The notes beneath the pieces were generated by a model. It did no database searches and was not told where the DNA came from. It worked only from the letters and a program-made list of their open reading frames with translations. From Sphingomonas sp. (GTDB lineage Bacteria > Pseudomonadota > Alphaproteobacteria > Sphingomonadales > Sphingomonadaceae): a stretch of DNA of 20,554 nucleotides. Of this stretch, positions 1 to 8,218 are shown one piece after another. The DNA is taken from the NCBI GenBank assembly GCA_019747165.1, contig JAIERC010000040.1:1-20554 (forward strand), read 5' to 3'. Position 1 is the first letter of the stretch; each line of letters begins with the position of its first letter. The position numbers and the translations under genes are program-made.

Positions 1-2
1 CG

Positions 3-1676
3 ATTGCCAATGGTTTTGCCGACAACTTCATTGCGGCCGATCTGCAACGAAAATTCGATGCAACAGCAGACGCTCGGAAATTTTTACAAAGCCGGATCGC
101 GAGTACCAAGGCCGCGCTTGAAAGCTCCGAACGTGCGTTGGTGCAATATGCGCAATCGCAGGGATTGGTTCAGGTTGGCGGTGGTGAAGGGCGCGCAGGG
201 GGAAGTTCGGATAGCACATCGCTTGATTCAGCATCGCTAATGGCAATCAACGCATCACTCGCCGAAGCAATCAATGCGCGCATTCTTGCCGAACAAAAAT
301 ATCGCCAGAACGCCCAAAGCGGGCAGACCGCCGATTTGATCAACGATCCCACGGTGCAGGGGCTGATCGCCGAACGCGCCAAGACGCAATCAGAATATGA
401 CCAGAAGCTATCGCTTTATAAGCCCGATTTTCCAGCGATGCAGCAGCTTTCCGCGCGGATCAACGCAATCGACCAGCAACTGAAGCGGCAGCGCGGCGGC
501 GTCGTGACAGCATCGCGATCCGAGTATGAAGCGGCAGTCGCACGAGAGCGCGAATTGCGTGCAAAGGTGGAGCAGCTCAAATCTTCTGTGCTCGATACGC
601 GTGGTCGTGGCATCCAGTATAATATTCTATTGCGCGAGGTCGACACCAACCGGACGCTGTATGACGCCTTGCTGCAACGCTATAAAAACATCGGCGTTGC
701 CGGCGGTATGGGATCAAGCGTCGCTTCCATCGTTGATCGCGCCGAAGCCCCAGGGGGCCCCTTTAGCCCAAATCTGACTTCCAATCTGCTGATTGCCATT
801 TTCATGGGCTCAGCAATTGGGATCGGCTTGGCGTTTCTCGTCGAATTTATCGACGACACCATCAAGTCACCAGATGATATCCGTAAAAAGATCAACGTTA
901 CCCCGCTGGGTGCCATTCCGGTGGTTGGGCGCAATGTGACGCTGTATGAAGCCATTTCGGAGCCGCAGAATCCGATCGCAGAGGCCTATTTGTCGGTCTG
1001 TACAGCGATTGAATTCGCGACAGCGGCTGGGCTTCCGAAATCGATTTTAATGGCCAGTGCGCGGGCCGGCGAAGGCAAATCGAGCTCTGCCTTTGCCATT
1101 GCCAATGTCTTCGCGCGGCGTGGGCTCTCGGTGTTGCTGATTGATGCCGATATGCGCAAACCCACCTTCAAGGTGAACGCTGCGGACGGCCAGCCGGTGA
1201 CGGGACTGGCAAATCTGTTGACGTCGGATGCGCCGTTACGATCGCATGTCACGGTGACCAAATTCGCCAATCTGTCGCTGCTGCCCTGTGGCCACATCCC
1301 CCCCAATCCGGCCGAATTACTGTCCAGCAGCCGGATGCGTGACGTGATCGCGCAGTGCGAGGCGGGATATGATCTGGTCATCGTCGATGCCCCGCCGGTG
1401 CTCGGGCTTGCGGATGCGCCGGTGCTGAGTTCGATGTGTGAAGCCACGGTGTTCATTATCCAGGCCTCGGCGGTCCGCCGTCCCGCCATGGTGAGCGCGG
1501 TGGAGCGGCTCCGCGCATCGGGCGGTACCGTCATTGGTGCGATTTTGACCAAGCTCAGCGCCAAGACGGCCGGTTATGGCTATGGCTATGGCTACGGTTA
1601 TGGCTATTCGCAATATGCCTATGGCGGCGATACCGGCACCGATTCAAGCGACCGCAGGATTGAGCTGGTCAATTGA
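3..1676 (+). CDS. wzc: Wzc-type polysaccharide chain-length regulator and tyrosine autokinase (5' partial)
   Basis: The reading frame is open from the window edge, so the N-terminus (first membrane helix and Wzz domain) is missing. The frame entering at base 3 already reads as the typical coiled-coil stretch after the Wzz domain (DNFIAADLQRKFDAT), so the GTG at 138 is internal. Of 557 visible residues, about 30-190 are coiled coil. A GNVR-type segment (REVDTNRTLYDALLQRY, then PGGPFSPN) precedes the second membrane helix at about 262-282. The cytoplasmic BY-kinase follows: Walker A with ARAGEGKS (Lys 359), Walker A' LLIDADMRKP (Asp 381, 383) and Walker B LVIVDAPP (Asp 462). The tail ends in eight tyrosines (525-540), the usual autophosphorylation cluster. 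In this family, phosphorylation cycles control polymer length and export at the inner membrane. It is the first visible gene of a plus-strand run with the next two genes. Confidence 0.95.
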   Translation: MANGFADNFIAADLQRKFDATADARKFLQSRIASTKAALESSERALVQYAQSQGLVQVGGGEGRAGGSSDSTSLDSASLMAINASLAEAINARILAEQKYRQNAQSGQTADLINDPTVQGLIAERAKTQSEYDQKLSLYKPDFPAMQQLSARINAIDQQLKRQRGGVVTASRSEYEAAVARERELRAKVEQLKSSVLDTRGRGIQYNILLREVDTNRTLYDALLQRYKNIGVAGGMGSSVASIVDRAEAPGGPFSPNLTSNLLIAIFMGSAIGIGLAFLVEFIDDTIKSPDDIRKKINVTPLGAIPVVGRNVTLYEAISEPQNPIAEAYLSVCTAIEFATAAGLPKSILMASARAGEGKSSSAFAIANVFARRGLSVLLIDADMRKPTFKVNAADGQPVTGLANLLTSDAPLRSHVTVTKFANLSLLPCGHIPPNPAELLSSSRMRDVIAQCEAGYDLVIVDAPPVLGLADAPVLSSMCEATVFIIQASAVRRPAMVSAVERLRASGGTVIGAILTKLSAKTAGYGYGYGYGYGYSQYAYGGDTGTDSSDRRIELVN

Positions 1677-1700
1677 GATGGCAGCCGCGGCCCCCGGCAA

Positions 1701-2861
1701 ATGACGCTGAGTGACCCCCGAGCACGTCTCATGTCGATGTGGGTTGTCGTTGCTTTTTTTGCGGCCACGATTCTTGTGTCTGTGCCCTTTGATCTCGGCA
1801 GGTCGGGCCGTTTTCCGCACCATGCTGACGAGGTGCTCGGCCCGGTAAAACAATGGCTCCCAGGCACCGGCGGGGCAGCGGGTCAGTTGGCCTCGGCGCC
1901 ACTGGCGGCGTTCCCGTTATGGGAAGAAGGGGCGCGGCTGGGCCGTCGCGGCGAAACGGATCGTGCGCGGCGTTTGATTGCGGAAGCCGTGCGCCGCGAC
2001 CCGCAATTGGTGGAAGCACGGCTTTGGTTGGCCAGCGATGCCCTCCAGCACCGCCTTTTTGCGCGCGCGCTCCATCAGCTCGACTGGTTGTACACGCTGG
2101 TTCGGCCGGCCCGCCCCCAAATTGCCGTCGTTCTTGCTCAATTGGCACAAGAGCCAGGTGCCGAGCCGAGCATGATCGCCTTTGCCGATCGCCAGCCGAT
2201 CTGGCGTCAATCGGTGGTTAGTGAGTTGATGAGGTCCAACGCGGCCCCCGCCCTGATTTTTCGTTTGTTGGGCGGCGCTGATGGCCGGGCCGGATCAACG
2301 CTTGTCGGCCAATCCGGATTGGTCGCCACCCTGGTCGCGCGTGGTCGATATGACCAAGCCTATCTCGCCTGGGTTGCCGCGCTTCCGGCATCCGCCTTGC
2401 CCTCAATCGGTTATATTTATGATGACCATTTCCGGCAATTGCCCGGGGCGCTGCCGTTCAACTGGACGCTCGCCGATTCTCCCGATGCCAGTGTTGATTT
2501 CGTCAAGGGTGGAGGCCTGGAAATCTCGTATTTCGGGGAAAAGCCAGCGCATCTTCTCGATCAGCTATTGGTGCTGCCGCCCGGTCGCTATCGCTTTATC
2601 GCTACAGCTCATAGCCTTGGCTCGTCCGAATCGAGCAGGATCGGATGGGCGCTTGTCTGCGGCGATGATCAAACGCGCCTGCTGGGCATGGCCGACGTGC
2701 CTGTGGCACCAAAGCCGGTGACTCGGGGCTTTGCTTTTGCCGTCGCCGCGGATTGCCCGGCCCAAAGGCTTAGCCTTGATGGCACGCCGGCAGAAATTTC
2801 TGGAGCCGCAGAGATGAAGATCCGCACGGTTCGGATCGTTAATTTGGATCACCCCGGATGA
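1701..2861 (+). CDS. Unrecognised membrane-anchored protein with TPR-like helices and a beta-rich C-terminus
   Basis: I do not recognise a named family. The 386-residue protein has an N-terminal hydrophobic segment (about 12-30, uncleaved anchor or signal). A helical region at about 70-150 looks like degenerate tetratricopeptide repeats (GETDRARRLIAEAVRRDPQL). The C-terminal third, about 245-380, is rich in predicted beta strands with aromatic and Gly turns (GGGLEISYFGEKPAHLL, PPGRYRFIATAHS) and could be a jelly-roll or carbohydrate-binding-like fold. It starts 24 bases after the kinase gene and overlaps the next start by ATGA, so it is probably co-translated with the ligase-like gene. This suggests a periplasmic accessory role in polymer assembly, which is inference. 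ATG 1701 has no clear Shine-Dalgarno sequence; ATG 1731 is an alternative start. Confidence 0.85.
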   Translation: MTLSDPRARLMSMWVVVAFFAATILVSVPFDLGRSGRFPHHADEVLGPVKQWLPGTGGAAGQLASAPLAAFPLWEEGARLGRRGETDRARRLIAEAVRRDPQLVEARLWLASDALQHRLFARALHQLDWLYTLVRPARPQIAVVLAQLAQEPGAEPSMIAFADRQPIWRQSVVSELMRSNAAPALIFRLLGGADGRAGSTLVGQSGLVATLVARGRYDQAYLAWVAALPASALPSIGYIYDDHFRQLPGALPFNWTLADSPDASVDFVKGGGLEISYFGEKPAHLLDQLLVLPPGRYRFIATAHSLGSSESSRIGWALVCGDDQTRLLGMADVPVAPKPVTRGFAFAVAADCPAQRLSLDGTPAEISGAAEMKIRTVRIVNLDHPG

Positions 2862-4249
2862 CAGCACGGCTGCGCGACGCAGTGCCATCCTGCTACTTGG
2901 CGCTATGTTTGCTGCTTGGCGGATCGAGCAGCGGTGGGGTGCTGGCGAATGCCGCACTGCAAGCTATTGGGTTGTTGATTATGGTCTTCGTCGCGATGCA
3001 AAAGTCGCTCAGGATCGTGCAAGCCGAGCGCCAGTTGCTGTTGCTGGGGGCGGGGGTCATCGTGATTGGCCTTGTCCAGTTGGTGCCATTGCCGCCGTCA
3101 GTCTGGGCGCATCTTCCGGGACGATCTGCCACTGTCCAGGGCTTCGCTTTGCTGAACGCGCCGCTCCCCTGGCTGCCAATATCGCTTTGGCCCGCCGCAA
3201 CGCTGTCCCAATTGGCGGCGATGGTCCCGCCCTTTGCCATCGCGATCATGATCTTCGTTGGCGGATCACAAAGCCTAAGGCTTTTCGCCTGGACACTGGT
3301 GGCGCTGGCAGCGGCGTCTTTCCTGCTCGGCTTTGCGCAGCTTGCCGGCGGCCCGGAATCGCCCCTTTACCTCTATCTCGTCACCAATCGGGAGCAACTG
3401 GTCGGCTTTTTCGCGAACAGCAATCATTTGGCGACGCTCGGCGTCGTATCGCTGCCGTTGCTTGCCGCCTTGACTGTCAATGACGGCGGCGACGTCACCA
3501 GAAGACCATTGAGCGGCAATATTGGAAAATGGGCAGCGATGACGTGTCTAGCGGGTTTCATCATGCTGGGCGTCGTCGCCGATCGCTCGATTGCGGGGCT
3601 GCTTCTGCTCGTGCCGTCCGCAATCGGCAGCTTTGTCCTCTTGCGGGTCGAAAATCCACGCGTCGCTTCACCATTGGTGGCCGGTCTGCTTATCGTATCG
3701 GCCGCGATCCTTGTGGTTATTGCTTTTCAAAGCCCGTTGCTGAGCGGGTTGGGATCGACTGATCTGGGCAAAGGGGCTACCTCCCGGACAGAAATTTTTG
3801 CCCGCACTTATGCCGCGATTGTAAGCTTTTTTCCGTTTGGGTCGGGGCTTGGCTCGTTCTTACTTGTCTATCCCAGCTATGCCGATCACGCCGTGGCATC
3901 GGAATTTTACGTCAATCACGCGCACAACGACTATCTTGAGGTGTTGCTCGAGACCGGGCTTGCCGGGCTTTGCCTGGTCGCGCTGTTTATGGCGTGGTGG
4001 GTGCGGCAGGCATTTTTTGCCTGGCGCGAAGGCGGTGCGCGTGCCCGATTTGCGCGCGCTGCGAGCATCGCAACGGCACTCGTCATGGCGCATAGTCTGG
4101 TTGATTATCCGCTCCGCACAACCGCCATCATGGTCCTGTTTGCCGCCTGTTGTGCCATCATGGCCCGGCCCTTATCGACGGTGACATCGCAACTATTCGC
4201 AGAAGGCGCGAAGCTTGAGCGCGGCAGGATGGTGATTGCCGACGCGTAA
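2858..4249 (+). CDS. O-antigen ligase / Wzy-like polysaccharide polymerase
   Basis: This is a polytopic inner-membrane protein of 463 residues with about ten to twelve hydrophobic segments. Two motifs place it in the O-antigen ligase/Wzy_C superfamily: FFANSNHLATLG near residue 184-195, and VNHAHNDYLEVLLETGLAG at 352-370 in the large periplasmic loop. A conserved-looking SRTEIFARTYAAI precedes that loop. Members either polymerise undecaprenyl-linked repeat units (Wzy) or transfer finished glycans to an acceptor (WaaL); sequence alone rarely separates these. The position directly after a Wzc-type kinase favours a polymerase. Its ATG overlaps the stop of the preceding gene (ATGA), indicating translational coupling. 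It converges on the UXS gene across 73 bases. Confidence 0.9.
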   Translation: MTARLRDAVPSCYLALCLLLGGSSSGGVLANAALQAIGLLIMVFVAMQKSLRIVQAERQLLLLGAGVIVIGLVQLVPLPPSVWAHLPGRSATVQGFALLNAPLPWLPISLWPAATLSQLAAMVPPFAIAIMIFVGGSQSLRLFAWTLVALAAASFLLGFAQLAGGPESPLYLYLVTNREQLVGFFANSNHLATLGVVSLPLLAALTVNDGGDVTRRPLSGNIGKWAAMTCLAGFIMLGVVADRSIAGLLLLVPSAIGSFVLLRVENPRVASPLVAGLLIVSAAILVVIAFQSPLLSGLGSTDLGKGATSRTEIFARTYAAIVSFFPFGSGLGSFLLVYPSYADHAVASEFYVNHAHNDYLEVLLETGLAGLCLVALFMAWWVRQAFFAWREGGARARFARAASIATALVMAHSLVDYPLRTTAIMVLFAACCAIMARPLSTVTSQLFAEGAKLERGRMVIADA

Positions 4250-4322
4250 GATATCACGAGCACCGCGACGATAATGCGGTAGCGAAAATCGGGGCGGAGC
4301 AGCGATCGGCGACGAACGCCAG

Positions 4323-5282
4323 TCAATCGGCGTGCAGGGACTGAAAATAGGCGATTGTAGCAGGCAGCCCTTGATCGAGCGGAATGGCTGGTTCCCAGCC
4401 CAGCCTGGTTTGGGCCTGGGTAATGTCGGGCTTGCGCTGTTGGGGATCATCGGCCGGGAGCGGCATCTCGATCAAGGGCGAGCGCGAATTGGTTAGCGCG
4501 ATCACTTTTTCTGCCAGCTCGCGGATCGTGAACTCAATCGGATTGCCCAGATTGATCGGCCCGACCAGGTCGGCGGGGCTCTCCATCAGCGCAACCAGCC
4601 CACGCACGAGATCATCGACATAGCAAAAGGATCGGGTTTGCGATCCATCGCCATAAATGGTGATGGGTTTTCCAGCGAGCGCCTGGACGATGAAATTGGA
4701 AACGACCCGCCCGTCGGATGGATGCATGCGCGGGCCATAGGTGTTGAAGATTCGCGCAACCTTGATTTCAACGCCGTGCTGACGATGGTAATCGAAGAAC
4801 AAGGTTTCAGCGCATCTCTTCCCCTCGTCATAGCAGGATCGCAGGCCAATCGGGTTGACGTTTCCCCAATAATCCTCCGTCTGCGGATGCACTGCAGGAT
4901 CGCCATATACCTCGCTGGTCGATGCCTGGAGGATGCGGACCTTCAGCCGCTTGGCAAGTCCCAGCATATTGATCGCGCCATGAACTGACGTTTTGGTCGT
5001 CTGAACGGGATCATGCTGATAATGGATAGGCGAGGCGGGGCAGGCCAAATTATAGATTTCGTCGACTTCCACATAAAGGGGGAAGCAAACATCGTGACGC
5101 ATAAATTCAAGCTGCGGATGGTTATGTAAATGGCCAATGTTGCGCTTTGAACCAGTAAATAGATTATCAGCGCACAGAACTTCGTGGCCCTGTAAAAGTA
5201 AATAGTCAATTAAATGCGATCCGACAAAACCGGCGCCTCCGGTAACAAGTATGCGTTTTGTTGAATCATATGCCCGTGCCAT
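4323..5282 (-). CDS. uxs: UDP-glucuronate decarboxylase (UDP-xylose synthase), SDR family
   Basis: It converts UDP-glucuronate to UDP-xylose with NAD+ in the cytoplasm. The 319-residue length fits bacterial UXS. The nucleotide-binding motif GGAGFVG lies at 15-21. The UXS hallmark DEIYNLACPASPIHYQ lies at 74-89, followed by STSEVYGD with Thr122 and Glu124, then Tyr151 and Lys155 of the YxxxK catalytic pair. NTYGPRMHPSDGRVVSNF (180-197) and the substrate Arg in SQTRSFCYVDD (Arg217) complete the family signature. A GGAG ribosome site lies six bases before the ATG (plus-strand 5289-5292), which supports this start. No UDP-glucose dehydrogenase to supply UDP-glucuronate is visible here. The gene stands alone on the minus strand between plus-strand genes. 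Its 5' end and upstream region are clearly more AT-rich than its 3' half. Confidence 0.95.
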   Translation of the reverse strand: MARAYDSTKRILVTGGAGFVGSHLIDYLLLQGHEVLCADNLFTGSKRNIGHLHNHPQLEFMRHDVCFPLYVEVDEIYNLACPASPIHYQHDPVQTTKTSVHGAINMLGLAKRLKVRILQASTSEVYGDPAVHPQTEDYWGNVNPIGLRSCYDEGKRCAETLFFDYHRQHGVEIKVARIFNTYGPRMHPSDGRVVSNFIVQALAGKPITIYGDGSQTRSFCYVDDLVRGLVALMESPADLVGPINLGNPIEFTIRELAEKVIALTNSRSPLIEMPLPADDPQQRKPDITQAQTRLGWEPAIPLDQGLPATIAYFQSLHAD

Positions 5283-5385
5283 GCGCCGCTCCGGTAGAAT
5301 AACTTAAAATCGTGGTATTTCGCTAAATTTATAGTTAGATTGATGCCAAAGTGGGGAGCGGGCTCCTGTTGTTTGATCGATATTG

Positions 5386-5397
5386 TCATTCCAATGA
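5386..5397. repeat. TCATT-CC-AATGA palindrome, possible operator
   Basis: Five-base perfect arms with a two-base centre lie about 105 bases upstream of the UXS start. The same half-site recurs near 5416-5421 and at 5679-5693. Short arms in AT-rich DNA can arise by chance; the repetition within one regulatory region is the only argument for function. Confidence 0.25.
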
Positions 5398-5521
5398 TGA
5401 TGCCTTGGGCGAACTATCATTAGCGAACTGAATAAGGGTACAGGATGCGGAACACAACGGCGTCAACAAATTGTGAAAGCGAGCCTTTCTCTGCCCGCAC
5501 GAAGGCATTTGTGAGGAAACA

Positions 5522-5527
5522 TTGACA
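5522..5527 (+). promoter_or_regulatory. Possible -35 element (TTGACA)
   Basis: A perfect sigma70-type -35 hexamer lies in the AT-rich divergent region, about 160 bases upstream of the GT4 glycosyltransferase start and pointing towards it. The -10 at 17-base spacing (TGATAT) matches only three of six consensus positions. A better hexamer, TAGAAT at 5539-5544, is too close (11 bases). The call is weak, since sigma70 promoters of alphaproteobacteria often diverge from the consensus. Confidence 0.2.
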
Positions 5528-5678
5528 GCATCGAGCGATAGAATTGATATGTACGAATCTCTATCGATCCGTCTAGACAGATAGTCTCGTTTTCTAACGA
5601 TGTGTTATCTTAAGATGCCCTGTACCAATCAGAAGACATTTCTCATAACCGAAGCGAATGCGTGCCTCATTGACCGGT

Positions 5679-5693
5679 ATCATTCGCAATGAT
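5679..5693. repeat. ATCATT-CGC-AATGAT inverted repeat over a start codon
   Basis: Perfect six-base arms with a three-base centre include the ATG (5689-5691) of the following glycosyltransferase. It overlaps a second palindrome, AATGATCATT (5688-5697). It could be a regulator binding site that blocks initiation or, less likely given the short arms, an mRNA hairpin hiding the start codon. No Shine-Dalgarno sequence is visible before this start. Confidence 0.3.
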
Positions 5694-6924
5694 CATTACC
5701 CGCAGACGTCGGGTGATTTTTGTGAACCGTTTTTATTATCCGGATCACAGTGCAACTGCGCAAATATTGACCGACTTGGCAGAAGCGTTGGTTGCGGCTG
5801 GGTGGCAGGTTGAAGTTGTCACCAGCCGACTGCACTATGAAGATGCCGCCGTTCGGTTTGACTCGCGCAGCGCCCGCGCAGGGGTCACGATTCATCGCGT
5901 CGCTACCACAGCTTTCGGGCGCGCAGGCATTGTCGGCCGCCTGGTCGATTATCTTTCCTTTTATTTTTCAGCGTTCTTTGTCCTTTTTGCCATTGTCCGG
6001 CGCGGCGATCTGATCATTGCCAAGACTGATCCGCCCCTGCTCTCGGTGATCGCTCTGCTTGTGGCTCGCCTGCGGCGCGCGCGCCTGGTGAATTGGCTGC
6101 AGGATCTGTATCCTGAAGTTGCTGCCGAACTGGGCATGGCGGCGATGCGCGGAGTCGTCGGCAGTACGCTGCGGTGGCTGCGCACCGTTGCGCTGCGGGC
6201 AGCGGTTGCAAATGTGGCGATCGGAGACCGGATGGCGGCGCGGCTGGCCAAGCTGGGTGTACCAGCGGACCGCATCGCCGTGATTCCGAATTGGGCGGAC
6301 GATGCTGCTATCCGGCCAATCCCGCCTGCGCAGGCCTTGTTGCGCCGCGAATGGGGGCTCAACTCAAAATTTGTGGTCGGCTATTCAGGCAATCTGGGGC
6401 GTGCGCATGATTCTGAAACCCTGTTCCGAGCGGCGCTGCTGCTCCGCGACCGGCCAGACATTGTCTTTCTGATGATTGGTGGCGGTCGGAAAAATGTGAC
6501 TCTGTCCAAACGCGTTCAGGCTTCCGGCCTGACCAACCATTTTCAGTTTCGCCCCTATCAACCGCGCGAGATGCTGCCTCAGTCGCTGGCGGTTGCCGAT
6601 GTGCATTGGCTATCGCTGCTGCCGGCGCTTGAAGGGCTGGTTGTTCCAAGCAAATTCTACGGTATTGCTGCAGCGGGGCGCCCCGTCATCGCCGTGGCTG
6701 ATCCAGACGGCGAAATTGGCCGGATTGTCGTCCGCGAAGGGTGCGGCGTGGCGATCATGCCGGGCGATGCCGATGGCTTGGCGGAGGTGATCAGGGCGCT
6801 CGCTGACTATCCTGGCCGTGTTGCAGCCATGGGTAAGGCGGCGCGGGCATTGATTGACCGCGACTATAGCCGCAGCTTGGCGATTGGGCGCTGGAAAATG
6901 CTGCTAGAGCGCGTGGTGACCTAG
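5689..6924 (+). CDS. GT4-family glycosyltransferase, WcaI-like
   Basis: This retaining GT-B glycosyltransferase of 411 residues probably acts on the cytoplasmic face of the inner membrane. The N-terminus has the WcaI-like VNRFYYPDHSATAQILTDLA (12-31). It is followed by a hydrophobic membrane-associating stretch at about 88-103 and the conserved KTDPPLLSV (112-120) and VNWLQDLYPEVAAELG (134-149). The C-terminal Rossmann domain carries VVGYSGNLGRAHD, the nucleotide-sugar binding region VVPSKFYGIAAAGRPVIA and a closing EGCGVAIMPGDADGLAE. The sugar it transfers cannot be read from sequence. ATG 5689 adds a short Arg-rich start before the first strand; GTG 5713 is an alternative start, and neither has a clear ribosome site. 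Its stop lies one base from the stop of the convergent phosphotransferase gene. Confidence 0.9.
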   Translation: MIITRRRRVIFVNRFYYPDHSATAQILTDLAEALVAAGWQVEVVTSRLHYEDAAVRFDSRSARAGVTIHRVATTAFGRAGIVGRLVDYLSFYFSAFFVLFAIVRRGDLIIAKTDPPLLSVIALLVARLRRARLVNWLQDLYPEVAAELGMAAMRGVVGSTLRWLRTVALRAAVANVAIGDRMAARLAKLGVPADRIAVIPNWADDAAIRPIPPAQALLRREWGLNSKFVVGYSGNLGRAHDSETLFRAALLLRDRPDIVFLMIGGGRKNVTLSKRVQASGLTNHFQFRPYQPREMLPQSLAVADVHWLSLLPALEGLVVPSKFYGIAAAGRPVIAVADPDGEIGRIVVREGCGVAIMPGDADGLAEVIRALADYPGRVAAMGKAARALIDRDYSRSLAIGRWKMLLERVVT

Positions 6925-6925
6925 C

Positions 6926-8218
6926 TTATTTTGAGCCATAGCCAGTCAACATCGTCCGTATCGTGCGCATAACGATCAACGCATCGAGCCAGGGCGAGAA
7001 ATATTTGATGTAGTAAAAATCAAACTGCAGTTTGATGTGGACCTTCTCGACGTCGCCCACATGTCCCTGATTAACCTGTGCCCAACCGGTAATGCCCGGC
7101 CTGACGATATGTCGATACCGGTAAAACGGAATTTCCGATTCATACCATTCGGATAACGCGCAGACTTCCGGGCGCGGGCCGATCCAGCTCATTTGCCCGC
7201 GCAGAATGTTCGCTATCTGCGGCAACTCGTCAATTCTGGCGCGCCGAAGAAGCTGGCCGAGTCGGGTGATCCGGGCGTCGCCGGTCTGGGTAATCGCGGC
7301 TTCGCGGGATTCGATCTGTTCGAACGGTCGGTGGACCATTGTCCGAAATTTAAAAACGGTGATGCTCTCGCCGCGATAGCCGATGCGCTTTTGCCGGAAA
7401 AGAGCAGGCCCCGGTGAATCGATCTTGATGGCGATCGCAACCGCCAAAAGCATCGGTAACAACGCCACCCCGATCACGAGTGCCGTCGCCATATCGATCC
7501 ATTGCTTTATCTTGATATAGGCAAGGCCGGGGATAAGTGAACCGAAGTTGTTTTCTGAGAGATGCTCGATATCGACCCGACCGGTGATCGATTCTTCGAT
7601 TTGTTTGAAATGATAAACTGGTGTCCCCCTTATTGCCCGTTCGGCAACGAATCTTTCCCAATGATCAGAGAGCTTTGTGCGAAAATCGACAACGATTCCG
7701 TCGCAATCAGGTAACTCAATCAATTCGTCCCGAAGCCAAAGCCAATCGATGCTTTTTATCTGACTAGCATTATTGGCCTTCCCCAGAGGAATGACCGCCA
7801 TCCGCAATTTTCTCGCGCGATTACCCATGAAATGGCAAATAAAATACCACATAATACAAGAAAAATAGCTTAATATTATATGGGATCGATTGTACTCGGC
7901 TCGTAAAAAAAACATTATTGTGATTAGTAAAATGAATGCCGAACTGAAAATCGGCAATATATATGACGAGCTTCTAGCTCCAGGAAATATGATTAGTCTG
8001 CGGAAAAAATAATGACCTAAGATGACTACAAATACAGTCAGAGAATAAATCTGTAATTGCGATGTAGGAAGCAATTCCCATCCGAAAAATTCGAATACAC
8101 ATGTCGGAACCAAAAATGAAAGGAGCAGCGCGCCGCATAGTTGAGTAAAATCATTGCGAAACAGTGAGCTTCGATCAATCAGTGGCGCTTCAGAAGCGAC
8201 AATGTGCCTCACATTCAC
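6926..8218 (-). CDS. Polyprenyl-phosphate sugar-1-phosphate transferase (initiating enzyme)
   Basis: It probably transfers a sugar-1-phosphate from a nucleotide sugar to undecaprenyl phosphate, starting repeat-unit assembly. It is 430 residues long with four N-terminal membrane segments (about 28-47, 56-73, 86-106, 112-132), a soluble linker at 135-235, and the C-terminal bacterial sugar transferase domain. That domain has a reentrant or membrane helix at about 243-265, KIDSPGPALFRQKRIGYRG (265-283), VFKFRTM (288-294), the catalytic pair Asp330-Glu331 in RIDELPQ, GPRPE (347-351) and VRPGITGWAQVNQG (372-385). The layout is that of the WcaJ/WbaP-type long enzymes. It starts with GTG, with GAGAGG ten bases upstream (plus-strand 8229-8234). 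The 5' third, plus-strand about 7800-8200, is strikingly AT-rich, unlike the catalytic end. Glucose, galactose or another hexose phosphate are all possible donors. Confidence 0.94.
   Translation of the reverse strand: MNVRHIVASEAPLIDRSSLFRNDFTQLCGALLLSFLVPTCVFEFFGWELLPTSQLQIYSLTVFVVILGHYFFRRLIIFPGARSSSYILPIFSSAFILLITIMFFLRAEYNRSHIILSYFSCIMWYFICHFMGNRARKLRMAVIPLGKANNASQIKSIDWLWLRDELIELPDCDGIVVDFRTKLSDHWERFVAERAIRGTPVYHFKQIEESITGRVDIEHLSENNFGSLIPGLAYIKIKQWIDMATALVIGVALLPMLLAVAIAIKIDSPGPALFRQKRIGYRGESITVFKFRTMVHRPFEQIESREAAITQTGDARITRLGQLLRRARIDELPQIANILRGQMSWIGPRPEVCALSEWYESEIPFYRYRHIVRPGITGWAQVNQGHVGDVEKVHIKLQFDFYYIKYFSPWLDALIVMRTIRTMLTGYGSK

Larger units (their letters stand above)
5283..5688. 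promoter_or_regulatory. 406-bp AT-rich divergent intergenic region
   Basis: No gene is visible here. The region separates the start codons of two divergent genes, so it should hold promoters for both. Visible elements are: the UXS ribosome site at 5289-5292; a GGAGC-GG-GCTCC palindrome at 5355-5366; a TCATT-CC-AATGA palindrome at 5386-5397; a consensus TTGACA at 5522-5527 with only weak -10 candidates at normal spacing (TGATAT, 17 bases on); and an ATCATT-CGC-AATGAT inverted repeat at 5679-5693 that covers the glycosyltransferase start codon. I cannot assign exact promoters. Confidence 0.5.

Noticed and set aside
986..1564. 192-codon open frame on the minus strand inside the kinase gene
   Set aside because: Fully antisense to a strongly supported kinase domain, with no family-like motifs; a by-product of GC-rich codon use.
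1572..1607. Short direct repeats that could suggest an array
   Set aside because: They are codons for the Gly-Tyr tail of the kinase, in frame; not a CRISPR or intergenic repeat.
4262..4280. ACCGC/GCGGT hairpin between the convergent ligase-like and UXS genes
   Set aside because: The stem is five pairs with no T-run on either strand; not enough for an intrinsic terminator.
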